Shown: positions 37,921-49,359 of the stretch, piece by piece
Position numbering within the stretch: the stretch's first letter is position 1
Layout: each line of letters opens with the position of its first letter
Origin: Blasia pusilla
Lineage: Eukaryota; Marchantiophyta; Marchantiopsida; Blasiales
Direction of reading: 5' to 3'
DNA: 64,000 nucleotides
NCBI GenBank assembly: GCA_050084515.1
Contig: CM114272.1
Span: 29,884,001 to 29,948,000, forward strand
The notes under the pieces: model-generated
Told to the model about the DNA's origin: nothing
Databases searched by the model: none
What the model saw: the letters and a program-made list of their open reading frames with translations, nothing else
Made by a program: the position numbers and the translations under genes

Positions 37921-38340
37921 GTAGAAAACTGCTTAAGAAGCATAATTGGTGGAAAACGGCTCTCACACTCACACACCACCATGGAGAACAAAATTTTGCA
38001 ATGAGAGAATGAGTGGAGGCTGGTCCTCTTCTCAATTATAGAGGGTATGTACAAGCAACCCTAACCCTAATCTTAACCATAGTCTCAAGTTAGACTAACT
38101 ATATTAACTAACCTTAGTTAAGCTAATTGCGCTTAACTGACTAACCAAGATTAAGCTTCCCTATTTCGTGTGAGTAGCAAATGTAGTAGTTCAGGTGTCT
38201 CATGAGCTTGACTGTAACTCAACCTTCAATACTCGTGACATCGACGCACTTGCCTCACCCGTGAATACTACTGGTCGTCGAGGCACCATCAACGATGTGT
38301 GAAGTACCTTTGACAATGTGAGCAATTAGAGAACCGTGGC
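37921..38340 (-). mobile_element. Probable 5' LTR of the reverse Copia element (outer end undefined)
   Basis: Sequence directly upstream (minus sense) of the PBS must be the 5' LTR if the element is canonical. No second LTR copy exists in the window for comparison, so its outer limit is a guess. Confidence 0.35.
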
Positions 38341-38359
38341 TTGCCGTCCATCGGTCTGC

Positions 38360-39485
38360 TCCTATGGGTCAATCTCAAACCCACCTCTCCATGGCTTGGT
38401 TATTCTTGGAGCACCCCGAGTCACCACCGCAGCAGCCTCAACCTGAGCCGCATTACACATAAATCCCATCCCCATAGAATCCTCATGAGCATCGTAGTAA
38501 GATGTGGAGATTGGCGCCACACTAGCTACTTTCAACTCTGAGCTTGCCTCTAGTTGCATCATCGTCATGGCAACAATCCTCTGCTCCAACTGATTGATGC
38601 GCGTAAAGAGCGCTGCATCGGCTGCACATCCTCCATCTCCTTTGGCTGGTGATGGCACTCTACCACCACAATCATACGGATCCACCACTCGATCTCCACC
38701 AGCTCTCTCGCCGTCAAGTCTTTTGCCTACCTTTGGATGTATTCCCCGACGAAGATCGTAACATCTATCCCTAGTGTGATCATATCTCAAACGCAACATA
38801 CAACTTTCCATTGTACGGTGACAATGATCATACTACAACTGTGGTGGGGCCATCCTCTGTGGCTCCTGAGCAATCGGAGGTGGATGTGGCCCTCTCCCAT
38901 ACTATGGGAAATTCCTCTGCCTATGCGATCCACCACACATCCAAGAATCCAACCTTAGTCCCTGTTGGGAAACATATGTCAGTACAGGCCATTGCCTCAT
39001 CGGCTCACTATACTCACCTTGCTCTCTGGGCCCATTGCCCTGCTTCTATGGTACAAGTGCATGTTGGGGCACCTGTGGGTCTACTCTTACTTGTCAATCC
39101 ATCGAATCCCCCAAAAATCTACGGTCACGATGTGCTCCTCATCCATGTTGAGCTCTACCCGTTCAGACAATTCGAAGACCACCATCAATGTGAGCTTTGC
39201 CTTGTGAAGCAACATTGCATCCCAAAATCTCCTTCATAGCTCCTCGTCCAATACCCCATACCGATATTGTACAAACTGCATCCCAGTCATCCCATATGTG
39301 GTAGCAATCAACCATTGCATGCGCGCGAACGCCTCCCTCAAACTCGCAACCGATCTCTACTCAAAAACTTGTAGACTCTTCATCTTATCAGTCTGCACGC
39401 CCTATTATCTTCACCCCAACTATCAAAAGAACTCCACTGTAGGATTGAAACTCGGTGGTCCTCTACCACGAGAGGTCTCTGCCAC
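38360..39485 (-). pseudogene. Gypsy-type gag fragment, reverse orientation
   Basis: The minus strand carries YGMTGMQFVQYRYGVLDEEL and VVFELSERVELNMDEEHIV (about 39300-39130). After breaks it has a frame (38362-38811) with YDHTRDRCYDL, INQLEQRIVAMTMMQLEAS and GMGFMCNAAQVEAAAVVTRG. The last phrase parallels GMGFLCNTAQVDADAMVTRG at 44.0 kb, so this is a second, inverted copy of the same gag. The knuckle has lost its second Cys (CMLR instead of CxxC). Stops separate the pieces. Confidence 0.7.
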
Positions 39486-39488
39486 CTC

Positions 39489-39812
39489 TGTCATGGTAGA
39501 TGAGGTGTAGGGCGAGATAGTATTGAGACCTTAGAGAGGTCTTGTACTTCCCTATTTTGAGTGATAGGATCCGTGATACAACATCTGTGATAGGATCCGT
39601 GATACAGCGCGGCTTGCATGTATTGAGCCTAGATTCTCTCTTGAAGAGTGGGCTAGGAGTGATCAATAAGGAGATCACACATTTTGGGAATCCTTGTGTA
39701 TACTTTCTCTTGTTGTTACACCAGCGCGTATCTGAATCACGAGTATGGCTATTTGGATGAAGCACGGTTGATTACAGATTTCATCAGAGTTTATAGTACG
39801 TGTCCAACTATA
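39489..39812 (+). repeat. Dispersed repeat R2, copy A (internally deleted)
   Basis: Starts TGTCATGGTAGATGAGG and is homologous to 46090-46705 at both ends. The middle ~330 bases of copy B are absent. At the deletion point the phrase GATAGGATCCGTGATACA occurs twice in tandem, about 28 bases apart. The TG start is LTR-like. It abuts the reverse gag fragment at 39485. Confidence 0.75.
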
Positions 39813-40465
39813 TATCCTAAGGAGATGCACGTTGGTTCTCAATAGAAGAGAAAGTCGGACTCAATTTGTGATGTAGAGCATAATTGTGGTGCTGTGGGGT
39901 TTGCAAGAATTGCAAACTAGTGTATCCTGACCATGCGGGAGAACATGGGGCAGAAGGATTTCTGAAATCGAAGTGAGATGTTCAGAATTGAGAAATCTGT
40001 GTAATGCGACAGATTTGACAAGATTTGAAGAGGGGGAGGCTTGGAGTTGCTCAAGAGTGGAGCAATTAAGGATCAAATTGTAGGAACGGAATTCCTAAGA
40101 CCATTGTGGTGCGGAAATCAGTGTCAATCATGACCTGATTGAGTGTGGGCAAGTCAGCAAGTGCGTGGGCACTTTGTTGCTCATTTTGAGTGAGGTGTGC
40201 TTGATTTTGGACCAAATTGGATGAATGTTGGGCAAGAGGAAAATGTAAGGAGGGCACAACAATGTTTGATTGTGCAAGATTTTGTGAGATCTGAATTCGC
40301 CATTGGAAAGCTCACAAAAGACTGAGTCCAACTATGAAAACGGGACCAAAAACGGAACGGATTTGAGAAAGATTCCAAAAATATTCCCCACAACAACATA
40401 GATTCCCTGAGATGAGTGGATCACCGGTGTGGAAAGGGCAAGAGAGCAACGTTGGAGCTGATGTG
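39813..40465. other. Spacer without recognised gene
   Basis: No conserved frame. AG-rich sequence leads into the palindromic dyad array. Confidence 0.4.
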
Positions 40466-40471
40466 CTAGGC

Positions 40472-41870
40472 ATCAGAACTTAAGTTCTGATAGCCCTTGT
40501 TTGGAAAGTGAGAAGGAGTGAGGAGGAGGAGAGCTCTTCATTCAATTGGAACTGAAGTTCTGATACCCCTTGTTGGTGAACGTGGTTCAGGCAAGAAAGA
40601 ATCTACGTGGTCAGCTTTCCCTCAAGTAGAGGTGAGAAAGTTTTGGGGTGTCATTAGTATGGAGGAACTAGCACCACTAGTTTGGAGCCGTTACTGGAGT
40701 ATAGCTAGGACTGCTAGCCATAGAGTTAGTGGAGTTGAGGGAGGCATAAAAACTTAAGCTCCAATTCAGGAGAGCCCTCCCAAGAGGAAGTTTAGAGCAG
40801 GCGGCAAAGTGAGAATAAAAAGTGAAGTTCCGATTTAGCAGCAAGGGCTGAGTCATTTGAAGGGTGTGACACGGCATGACGCGGCAAGGGTGCCAAGGAG
40901 CTGCAAAAGGGATTTGGAACTCAAGTTCTATTTCGAGCATAGTTGAGCCGAGGCATGGTTCAAGTGCATGGTGGTCATCTGGACAACGTATCAGAGATCG
41001 GCGCGGCGGGAGTGACAAGAAACCAAGGAAGATTGGGAACTCAAGTTCCAATTCTGTCTCAGTTGGAGAATATTGGAGCTTCTTAACTGTAGTTGACTAC
41101 TACGGCGTGGCAGAATGCGGCGGTGTAGGAAGTGAAGTGAGGAGGCAGTTGGAACTTCAGTTCCCATTCCGCTCTTCACTTGTGGGTCTTCTCTACATGA
41201 AGATGGAGAGGATAGGAAGGAGGCAATCGGAACTCTAGTTCCCATTCCGCTCCTCAATTGTGTTGGGTTCTCTCTACAGGGAAGTGGAGAGGATAGTGAA
41301 GGCAATCAAAACTCAAGTTCTGATCCCTTTTGGCGCGGACCCAAGAAGTGAGGTCGGCTATACTCTCAGTTTCAACACGGCGTTCAAAGGAAGGAGAGAA
41401 GAATCGAAACTGAAGTTCCCATTCCGCGGATTCTCAAGTGAGGTGCGGCTCTTCTTCAAGCGCAGTGAGAGGAAGGAGGAAGAATCGAAACTGTGGTTCC
41501 TATTCTGCGGCTTGTTCAAGCGGGCGCCGCTTCTTCTATCAAGTGCGGCGCAACGCGGTGGTGAAGTAGAGCGGGAGGAGTGAGCAATTTGGACTTCAGT
41601 TCCAATGTCGTCATTCATCTTTGAAGTGAGGAAGGAAGGAGTGAGCCAAGAGCATTCAAAACCGAAGTTCCAATTCGGCACTCTTTCTGGTGAAGGATTT
41701 TCAGACGCCCAAGTTTCAAGCGAGATGGCAGAGCGGCGTAGCAATTGGAACCCAAGTTCCAATTGGGATTATTTGGTCATCCTTTTCTATCCCAAGGTAG
41801 TCTCTTTTGGTGCGGGCTTGGTCTCTTGCAAATCTGGCGTTTGTGGCGCAACGCGAATTGGAACTGAAGT
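40472..41870. repeat. Array of ~15 palindromic dyads (consensus ATTGGAACT-n-AAGTTCC-AAT)
   Basis: A dyad of the form GGAACT, one or two bases, AAGTTCC recurs about every 65-135 bases, separated by unlike A/G-rich spacers. Approximate sites are 40472-40491 (a perfect 20-base palindrome, ATCAGAACTTAAGTTCTGAT), 40548, 40749, 40822, 40917, 41037, 41151, 41228, 41310, 41406, 41487, 41592, 41661, 41745 and 41855. The flanks often extend the symmetry (AATTGGAACCCAAGTTCCAA near 41743) or carry CATTCCGC. Variation in the spacers but not in the dyads argues against a simple tandem duplication. Function unknown. Confidence 0.8.
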
Positions 41871-42510
41871 TCCCATTCACGTGTGGGTTTGGGGTAGTGA
41901 AGCGTGGCGGGAGGTGAGGCGGGTGAATCACGGGTATTCTCGGCGTTTAGAGGCTTAGAGGCTTCGGAGCCGGAGAGGTGTTGAAGTTGCGAGTCACGAG
42001 TGGGCGTGAGAGGCATCGTCGGCATGAGGCACCAGCAAGCCAGCTTGCTGGCGGGCGTGACTTGTGAAGACTTGGCAAGGTGATGCTTATCCAATTTAAC
42101 ATAACTTCTAGGTCACCCATCCCATTTCTATTCCTCCACAGTGTGTTTAACTGGAGAGTTCTTTTGCATGTTGTGTTACCAACACACCCACAAGGAAGTG
42201 ATGGCTAGTTGTTGCACACAAGGGAATTTATTCACTTACCTTGCTGCTTATGGAGATGTTTGAGGGGTGATTTTTGGGGAGCACACATTGTGGATTAGTG
42301 CGTTGGTAAGTGCACAACACTACTCTGACTATTGTAGAGCACTTGGTGGGATGGATGTATACCACACTAGTCGGGAGTGACTTAGTGTGCGGGGGATTTG
42401 TCAAGTGTTGATCTCAAGTGAGATAAGTGGGGACGTGTCCACAGTTTGGGCATTGTCTAGTGCAGACCTACTGGCTCGGGAGTGAGTCATAGTAGTTGGC
42501 AGGTTTCACC
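41871..42510. other. Leader sequence before Gypsy-type gag; no gene
   Basis: Intergenic or leader DNA of the following element. Includes the short palindrome CCAGCAAGCCAGCTTGCTGG near 42030-42049. No conserved frame. Confidence 0.4.
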
Positions 42511-42513
42511 ACA

Positions 42514-45150
42514 ATGCATCCACAAAGTATTGGGGAGCGTGGTAGTGGTAGAAGTGGCAAAGGATTTACACGAGGTGGGGCTAGGTATTGAGGGTTTTCA
42601 CACGAGGAACCACCTCAGCCGCCAGTTGTAGTTACTCTAGAGGTGACGTCAGCGGATTCTGAGTTACGCGAGGGGCCATAGAGTGTCACCATACCATTGT
42701 TGTGGGACATGGATGATCGCGATACGTATGGGTCCATGAGGGGACCCCAACGGTTCTCAAGCATGGTGGGAACCATCGAGTTGGATGATTTTATGGAGGA
42801 CTTCTATAGTTGGTGCGATGCACAGAGGATGCAGAGCAAGCAGAGATTCGACCCCTTTATGGCGTGGAAGGGACTTTTCAGCATTTGGAGGGCCCTCCCA
42901 TGGATGATTATCACGAGTTTGGGATTCTCCATGAAGCGTAGATCGAGGCGTGGAGACTATTTTGGTCTCCAGGATATGTGTCCCTCACAAGGCGTGCGAT
43001 GTATGATGTGCCAACTGCAGTAGCATCCACTAACCGCATGGAGGAGACACTTGGAGGAGTTGTCAACCCGAGTCTTACGAGTGTGACCAACCAAGTACGA
43101 CCCGCATTCAACCTATTGGTTGATTTCTTTCGAGAGTTGGGGAGGAACTATCAGGGGGTGAGGACCAACAAGCTGAAGTTGATTCATGAGTTTCAGTGGA
43201 GAGTGAGAGAGAGTCTTCGAGAGGCCTATGCACGGCTCCGATGGTTGATTATAGCGACTCAGGGTGTGATGGAGGCGCAAGCAGTTTAGTTCTTGTATGC
43301 GATGCCAGACTGCGAGTTGCAGAAGAGAGAGCAAGATGCAAATCTCTTACATATTGGTTCGCCTACTCTCAAGTTTGCATTTTTGTTGGCGGGGCGGATG
43401 GAGCTCAAAATACTTGAGGAGAGATTTTTTACAACAGGCACGTCATCTTCGAGGGAGACGACATGTGTGACGGTGTCTCCATCAGTGCCGTAGCGCATTA
43501 CTTGAGATAGAGTCATGGGACCAAGGGCTACGGGAGGATATCGAGAGCCAGGACCACAACCAATTCAGTCATACACTAGACAACAGGGCTGAGGTATTTC
43601 TTGTTGGACATGTGGAGGATCACATCGTCAGCAAGATTGTGGAGATCATAGTGGAGTGCAGGCAACACTATCAACTGTATATGAGGCGGCTTAGGGGAGG
43701 CCACCCTTACCTCAGTGTGATCATTGCCAAAGATATGGGTACACACGTGAGAGATGTTTCGAGCTCCACCCCAAGCTACGCCTAGAGAGAGGTCGAGGAC
43801 GTGGAGGTGGCAGAGGACAAGGTGTAGGAGGTCGAGGACGTGGTGGAGGCAGGATCCCACCACCTGCAAGAGCGAGTGCAACACTTGCATCAAAGGCAAC
43901 TTTGGTGAGGATTGCTCAATTGGAGCAACACCTTCAGGCTATGATGCCCCAAGAAGCATCTATATCAAGTGTAGGGGGCGTGTCGACTTCCGGATCTGCT
44001 CATGCCCAGGATATGGCGAGAGATTTAGGAGGTATGGGATTTTTGTGCAACACCGCACAAGTGGATGCAGATGCAATGGTTACGAGAGGTGCAATGAGAG
44101 CTTCTGAGCCACGAGGATCCAATGTGGAGTTGGATCCCTAGAGGGGAGAAGCTAGTAGGCAGGCTAGACTTCCCTAGTCTTTCACATTGTCGGAGGCTCT
44201 TTGGACCCCATGGATGGTCCCTAGACAGCCTTTGAGGAGTGTTGTTGTCACAGAAGCCGATGAAGTTAGAGGAGCGGGTGAGGCGAGTAGGTCTACCAGG
44301 CCTATGCAACATTCGACGTGGCCTAGTACTAGCACGTTACCAGAGATTCGATGGCGACAACTTTGTGTAGCGTCCCACTATTTACGACTAGAGATTTGTT
44401 GACATATGGAGGTTGACCAACTAAGGTTTTCCGGTTGGCGGCGACGCTCTGTGAGAGCGATGAGTTTGGTTCTTCTAGTGTTGAGACTCACACAAGAGAT
44501 GTGGCAGAGGTACCTTTGGAGCAGGTGCTTGGGACAAGAGCCACAGAGAGAGTTGGCATGCAATAGCGGCTAGAGTGGCGGAGTTTCCAGCTAGACCAAC
44601 CATAGAGCGTGCGGTCGTCTCACCTGGAGTTGTTGTCTTGGACAACCAAGATGGAGTTTTCCAGTTGGTTGGTCCATTCGGAGTCGTGTATCGACCGTAG
44701 AGAGTGCTACTTGATTCAGAAGTACCTTATCTTGGGAAAGGCGGCATGTGTAGCGATGGGATTGCGGAAGTGTGAGATCACTCAATGTCCATTCTAGATT
44801 CAGACTGCACTGGGACGCACGTCCCCGACACAGTTCATGACTCGTGATGAGATTGTGGTGAGGATTCGGCCCGATCATCGTACGGATAGTGCGATGGTGT
44901 GGACGCAAGCGTTTGTGATGCCAGTCGAGTCTTATGATGTTTTGGTAGGGGCTAAGGTATTGTATTCTCTAGGGTTCACACCTGACTTTTGGGAGGAGAC
45001 GGCCTCCTATCGACCAGGTTTGAGTCAGATGAGGGAGGAGCAAGTCAGCTACTCGTGCAGTATGCAAGGAGACTTGATGGTTCACTCCGAGGGTCAACCA
45101 CAGCAATTGCTGCTTATGGTAGCACATTATGTTGGCCTGGAGATTTAGTG
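42514..45150 (+). mobile_element. Gypsy-type retroelement gag-protease remnant, plus strand
   Basis: In order: gag (about 42690-43490; FSSMVGTIELDDF, LVDFFRELGRNYQGVRTNKL, LREAYARLRWLI), a CCHC-like knuckle (43716-43757), an RG-rich linker (GRGRGGGRGQG), an AQLEQHLQAMM coiled stretch with GMGFLCNTAQVDADAMVTRG (43900-44110), and a retropepsin-like block (TRDEIVVRIRPDHRTD, VMPVESYDVLVGAKVLYSLG, 44840-44990). Frames change several times and stops intervene. RT, RNase H and integrase are missing downstream. It is related to the gag at 27.5 kb and to the inverted fragment at 38.4-39.5 kb. Confidence 0.75.
43716..43757 (+). other. Variant zinc knuckle (His replaced by Tyr)
   Basis: Translates to CDHCQRYGYTRERC, i.e. 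Cx2Cx4Yx4C where retroelement gags normally have His. Spacing is otherwise perfect. The inverted relative at 38.8 kb has YDHTRDRC in the equivalent place, with His one residue later. Confidence 0.6.
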
Positions 45151-46085
45151 GAGGGGAATGCCGATGCAGAAGTCTCAAGGTCAAATTCTACAAAAAGTAC
45201 GAATTTATCCGCCTACTCTCATATCCTCACATGATCAATTGTGCGTAGCATTATCTAGGGTAGGATAGAGAATATCCATTCACATTACAATTGGAAATGA
45301 CGCACATTCAAATAAGGATGGTGATTAGATACAAAATATAGTGTATAAAGAGATCAATGGATGAAATAAAAATTCTGATTTTAACTTTTAAGAGAATTGC
45401 TACTTTCATATTAATGGTTTTACACTGGTGCATTGCATAGACACCTTACTAATAGGGCTTCATAGTAGAAGCCATAAAACTCACTAGCATAATGCCCTTG
45501 CTCTGCATAGGTAAAAATCACCCTTGAAGAAAGGGCATCTAGCTTGTTAATTTAGGTTTAATTCTTATGTTAATTTAATTCTTATGTTACACGTGTCATC
45601 ACCAGAGGAGGCCAAAATGAACACATGTCACCACATGAGGAATGGGTCCTTAAAGCCCATCCTCTTTTAATAATATAGATGTATAGCTAATGATATTTAT
45701 ATTATTACTATAGAATACCCTTTACATTCTTAACTTATTCTTATGTTGACATATGACATTTTTAGTGTCTAAGATCTTGATATGTGTTATCGATAATTTA
45801 TAATCAATTTTAAGATGAACTTAGGAGCCTATTCGGAAGAATGTGGGGAAGATTTTGAATTAATTATTACTAGTAAGTACTCGTGAGGGACCGTGCGATG
45901 CACGATCTTGAACATATACATAGTCCATCGCATGGTCTTGTACATATATATGCGCTCGGTTATGAAATTATGCATACTAGACGGTGTTCGTGTTCTTAAG
46001 GGGTGAAACAACATACAAACTAAAACATACACTATTAGAATTCAAGTTCTATGAATTTAATTGTCTATCACACGTGTCATCAGGA
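45151..46085. other. AT-rich spacer, nothing recognised
   Basis: Poorly structured AT-rich DNA; no conserved frame, RNA or repeat that I can identify. Confidence 0.4.
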
Positions 46086-46089
46086 TAAG

Positions 46090-46705
46090 TGTCATGGTAG
46101 ATGAGGCGTAGGGCGAGATAGTATCGAGGCCTTAAAGGGATCTTGTACTTCCCTATTTCGAGAGGTCATATGTGACCTGCTCTTAGGAGGTGATTTACGA
46201 GTGTAGGTCATCCTTCCCTTTATGAGGAGTGGCAACCTTGGAGAGGTTGACCTTCCCAGGCATATATGACTCCACTTGGACCTATAGGGTCGGGGGTTAG
46301 TTGGTAGTTGGTCTCATGAGGGGACCACATGTGTAGTTCTTAGGGAGCTAATATGGGTAAACTACAGGTTGGTAATGACCTGCTAGGAGGGAGGTGACCT
46401 ATGTTTACATGTCACCCATGGAGGTGCCCTGGGGATACCTCGGATGAGGCTCATTTGGATCTCATCTCCTTAGGATTGCAGACCCTTGGTGGGATCCGTG
46501 ATACAGCGCGGCTTGCATGTATTGAACCTCGATTCTCTCTTGAAGAGTGGGCTAGGAGTGATCAATAAAGAGATCACACATTTTGGGAATCCTTGTGTAT
46601 ACTTTCTCTTGCTGTTACACCAGTGCGTATCTGAATCATGAGTATGGCTCTTTGGATGAAGCATGATTAATTGCAGATTTCATTAGAATTTACAATGCGT
46701 ATTCA
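46090..46705 (+). repeat. Dispersed repeat R2, copy B (full length)
   Basis: Starts TGTCATGGTAGATGAGG and runs through GTGATACAGCGCGGCTTGCA and CACATTTTGGGAATCCTTGT to about AGAATTTACA. It matches copy A (39489-39812) at both ends. The two copies flank the gag-protease remnant at 42.5-45.2 kb in direct orientation, as LTRs would, but no matching target duplication was found. Pairing as one element's LTRs is therefore unproven. Confidence 0.7.
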
Positions 46706-46719
46706 ACTTTATATTAGGG

Positions 46720-47352
46720 TTGTCTAGTCGTTCATGTGTAAAGATGTTAGGATTCATAGCTAGATGGATTTTAGACATGTGTTTCATGACAACCGATGCA
46801 TGTTCGCAGCAATATGTACCTGTTAGTGTTAGATGTGAAGACCTTTTAGTGTTCTTTTTGCAACTTTGATCATCTTGAAACCATGAATAAGAGGTAAACC
46901 TGGGCTACTTTATGGCACTTACCGTGTGACACCCGTGTTTGGTTGGCTTTACGGTGCAAGCTTTGAGAAGCCGTAATAGTATGATCTGGACTTTTATGAA
47001 ACACATGGTCATACGGGAATGACACACGGGAAGTTTGGCATACGGGAAAACCAAGGGCATACGGGAAGCCAGAAAGCCAAGATCGTGCCAGTAGTTGATT
47101 CACTAAGTAATTGGGTGGTGGGCTCTTGAGAGGCCGCACAAAACGAGTCCGGATTCCTGAGTTTCGAGGGTTGTAGATGTCATTAATTAGTTGCGTCGTT
47201 CGTTCGGATTGGGGTCGTGGAATTTGGCAGAGCGCGAGGAGGGGAGGAGCCGTGGATGCTGAGGACCCGGGTCTGGCGGAGGGAGAAATTAATAGCAATT
47301 GGAATTCGAAGACTCTGGCGCACGCCGAGAGAAGCTGCGGAAGCACTTGTAG
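46720..47352 (+). promoter_or_regulatory. JOSL upstream region (promoter and 5'UTR)
   Basis: About 630 bp between repeat R2 and the JOSL start, becoming GC-richer after about 47180. No TATA box is confidently assigned. Minus-strand frames here are artefacts of this composition. Confidence 0.4.
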
Positions 47353-49359
47353 ATGACGGAGAACGGCGGAGCGGGTGAGGCCGTGGAAATCTACCACGAG
47401 CGCCAGCACCTGCAGTTGTGCCTTCTGCATGCACTGAATAACCTGTTGCAGGTGAGACTGCTTTCTTCTTGAGGGTCACCGCAGCGGCAACCTACAATGC
47501 TCGTTTTAAAAAAAAATCCTTTTGCATTTCGCCATTTTGCGTTGGAGATGGTGTTCTTGGATCGGAGGTCCGCTTCTTTCCCTGGAATGTGGAGCTGGAA
47601 GTGCACGCTACGCCGCAGGAATGCGGGCGGTGATGCTCGAGAGTAGAGAGGTGTAGAGATTTCTCTCCCGCCGGCTTTGTCTGGTACGTATATGGAGCAG
47701 CGCAAGGGGTTAAGAAATACCCGCTGCTGCCGAGTTTTCCTGATGATTCCTCGTGTTGGAGGCCTTTAGGTTGGGCCTCCGACACGAGACAGGTATGAGT
47801 TACGACATTTTTTAATCTCTATAGGGCTATTTAGAGCAGATTCGTATTGTTGTAGTGGAGGGATTGGCGGATGGCGCTGTGTTAGGGTTTCATTTCCGGT
47901 GAAGGGTTGGGAACTTCCACAAGAGTATTTTGCTGGTAAAGGATAGGATTGGATTGGATTGGATTGGATGAGACGGAAACTCCGGGAGAGGAAAATGATC
48001 GCTGTGAAGTTATCAGCGGCGATGAAATCTCTACCAGTGCACCAGATTCGTCTAAGATCCTCTCATGCCAGTTCAATTGTTTAAGATCCTCTCATGCAAG
48101 GTGTCTGCGTTTCAATACCTGGATAGCGGATGATCCATGCTAGAGATAGATCCCCTTAGATGCCTTTCGTGTGTGTTTGTGTGTGTGTGTGTTCTACTTG
48201 ATTATGGTCCTGTGTTGCGAATTTGGGGAAGAATTCAGGCCTTCATTGAAAAAACAAATCTCCTAATCGGGGACCCCAAGCAACAATGCTTGGAATCTGG
48301 ACGTGACACACACATGGGAGGGGCCCCATATAGGTCTTTGGGTTTCCCGGGAACTAGAAAACTTTTCAACTCAACTCTATTCTCTGTGGGTTTTGCCCAA
48401 AGTCAACTCAAGTCGGAGAGAAGAGGGTTGAGGTCTCGCATTCTAGAATGTGGTTGAGGTCTAGAGTAAAGGGCATCTCTACTCTTTCTCTCTGAATTCT
48501 CACATTCTCAGAGTGTGCTCTAGTGGGGTGGCTAGAGTCGAGAAATGGTACGGATTGTGTCCTATTTCAGGCCTTCACATTCTAGTCTTTACAAATCATG
48601 CTTTTGGTCGGCTGTTCACCAATTTCAAGTATACGGCTTTACAAGTCAGCGTTTTCGATGACTGCACAGAGAACAACAGCGGACGATTAGTTGCCACACC
48701 CATGGAATTTTCCACTGTGATTTCGCCTAGCATACACGGATTTGTAGTTGCGCGCCTAGTGAGGCCACAGAGCATGGCGGAGGATGCGTCGACAAGCCTT
48801 CGGCTTCAACAAATGTGCCGTTGTGCGCCTGGGCGAGGAGAGTATGACTCCATCTTTGTTTTCACGGATGCAGGGACAGAACGGATTCAGTCGGAAGGAG
48901 CTGGATGAAATCGCCGACAAACTACCGTCTCTGACCCCGGGGATGGATCGATGGCTTCCTTTCTCCATGGTCTTCAAGCGGCACCGCAATTTTATGACAG
49001 GCGACTACGACGCCAACGTCCTGATCGCCGCTCTGGCGAAGCGGGGAAAGGAGGTGATTTGGTACGACCGGCGCAAGGGCGTAGACGGTCTGAACATGAC
49101 CGAGTTCGGGAGCCAGCTGCTCGGACTCATAGTAAACGTTCCCAGCAGGAGGTTTGGTGGGCTGTGGAAAGGTCGGCACTGGGCGACGCTGAGAATGGTG
49201 AATGGGCTATGGTACAATCTGGACAGCGATCTCACTGAACCGATGGTTCTCAGCTCGGGAGAAGAGGATTTGAAGCGGTATCTGGAGCTGGTTCTTGCGG
49301 GGACGGGCGAGGTTTTGATGGTTGTGGATGGGACTGCTGCTGCTGCTGCTGTGGAGTGA
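47353..49359 (+). CDS. JOSL: Josephin-like deubiquitinase (two exons)
   Basis: A cysteine protease of the Josephin (MJD) family, which cleaves ubiquitin chains. Exon 1 is 47353-47451 (33 codons, ending LNNLLQ at a GTGAGA donor). Exon 2 is 48874-49359 after GGATGCAG (161 codons plus TGA). The 194-residue protein is almost entirely Josephin domain, like Arabidopsis At2g29640 (JOSL). Catalytic Cys23 lies in YHERQHLQLCLLHALNN, His135 in LWKGRHWATLR, and the third residue, Asn148, in WYNLDSDL. The block MTGDYDANVLIAALAKRGK matches the conserved TGNYDVNVMI region. The start gives the short N-terminus MTENGGAGEAVEI before the domain. A C-terminal alanine run (TAAAAAVE) is unlike the Arabidopsis protein. 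The intron is about 1.42 kb. The gene is intact, with GC-rich coding sequence in contrast to its surroundings. It lacks the UIM motifs of ataxin-3. Confidence 0.93.
47452..48873 (+). other. JOSL intron 1
   Basis: The GTGAGA donor and TTTTCACGGATGCAG acceptor join LLQ to GQNGFSRKEL in phase 0. It contains a short GATTGGATTGGATTGGAT run (about 47945-47965) and a (GT)n stretch near 48172-48191. No nested gene. Confidence 0.85.

Noticed and set aside
46870-47785. Minus-strand frames of up to 186 codons opposite the JOSL promoter, exon 1 and early intron
   Set aside because: They are antisense to a gene with clear homology and have no recognisable domain.
48784-48873. Upstream extension of the JOSL exon 2 frame (starting MRRQAFGFNKC)
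   Set aside because: It is intron sequence. Homology begins right after the TGCAG acceptor, and the true N-terminus with catalytic Cys is in exon 1.
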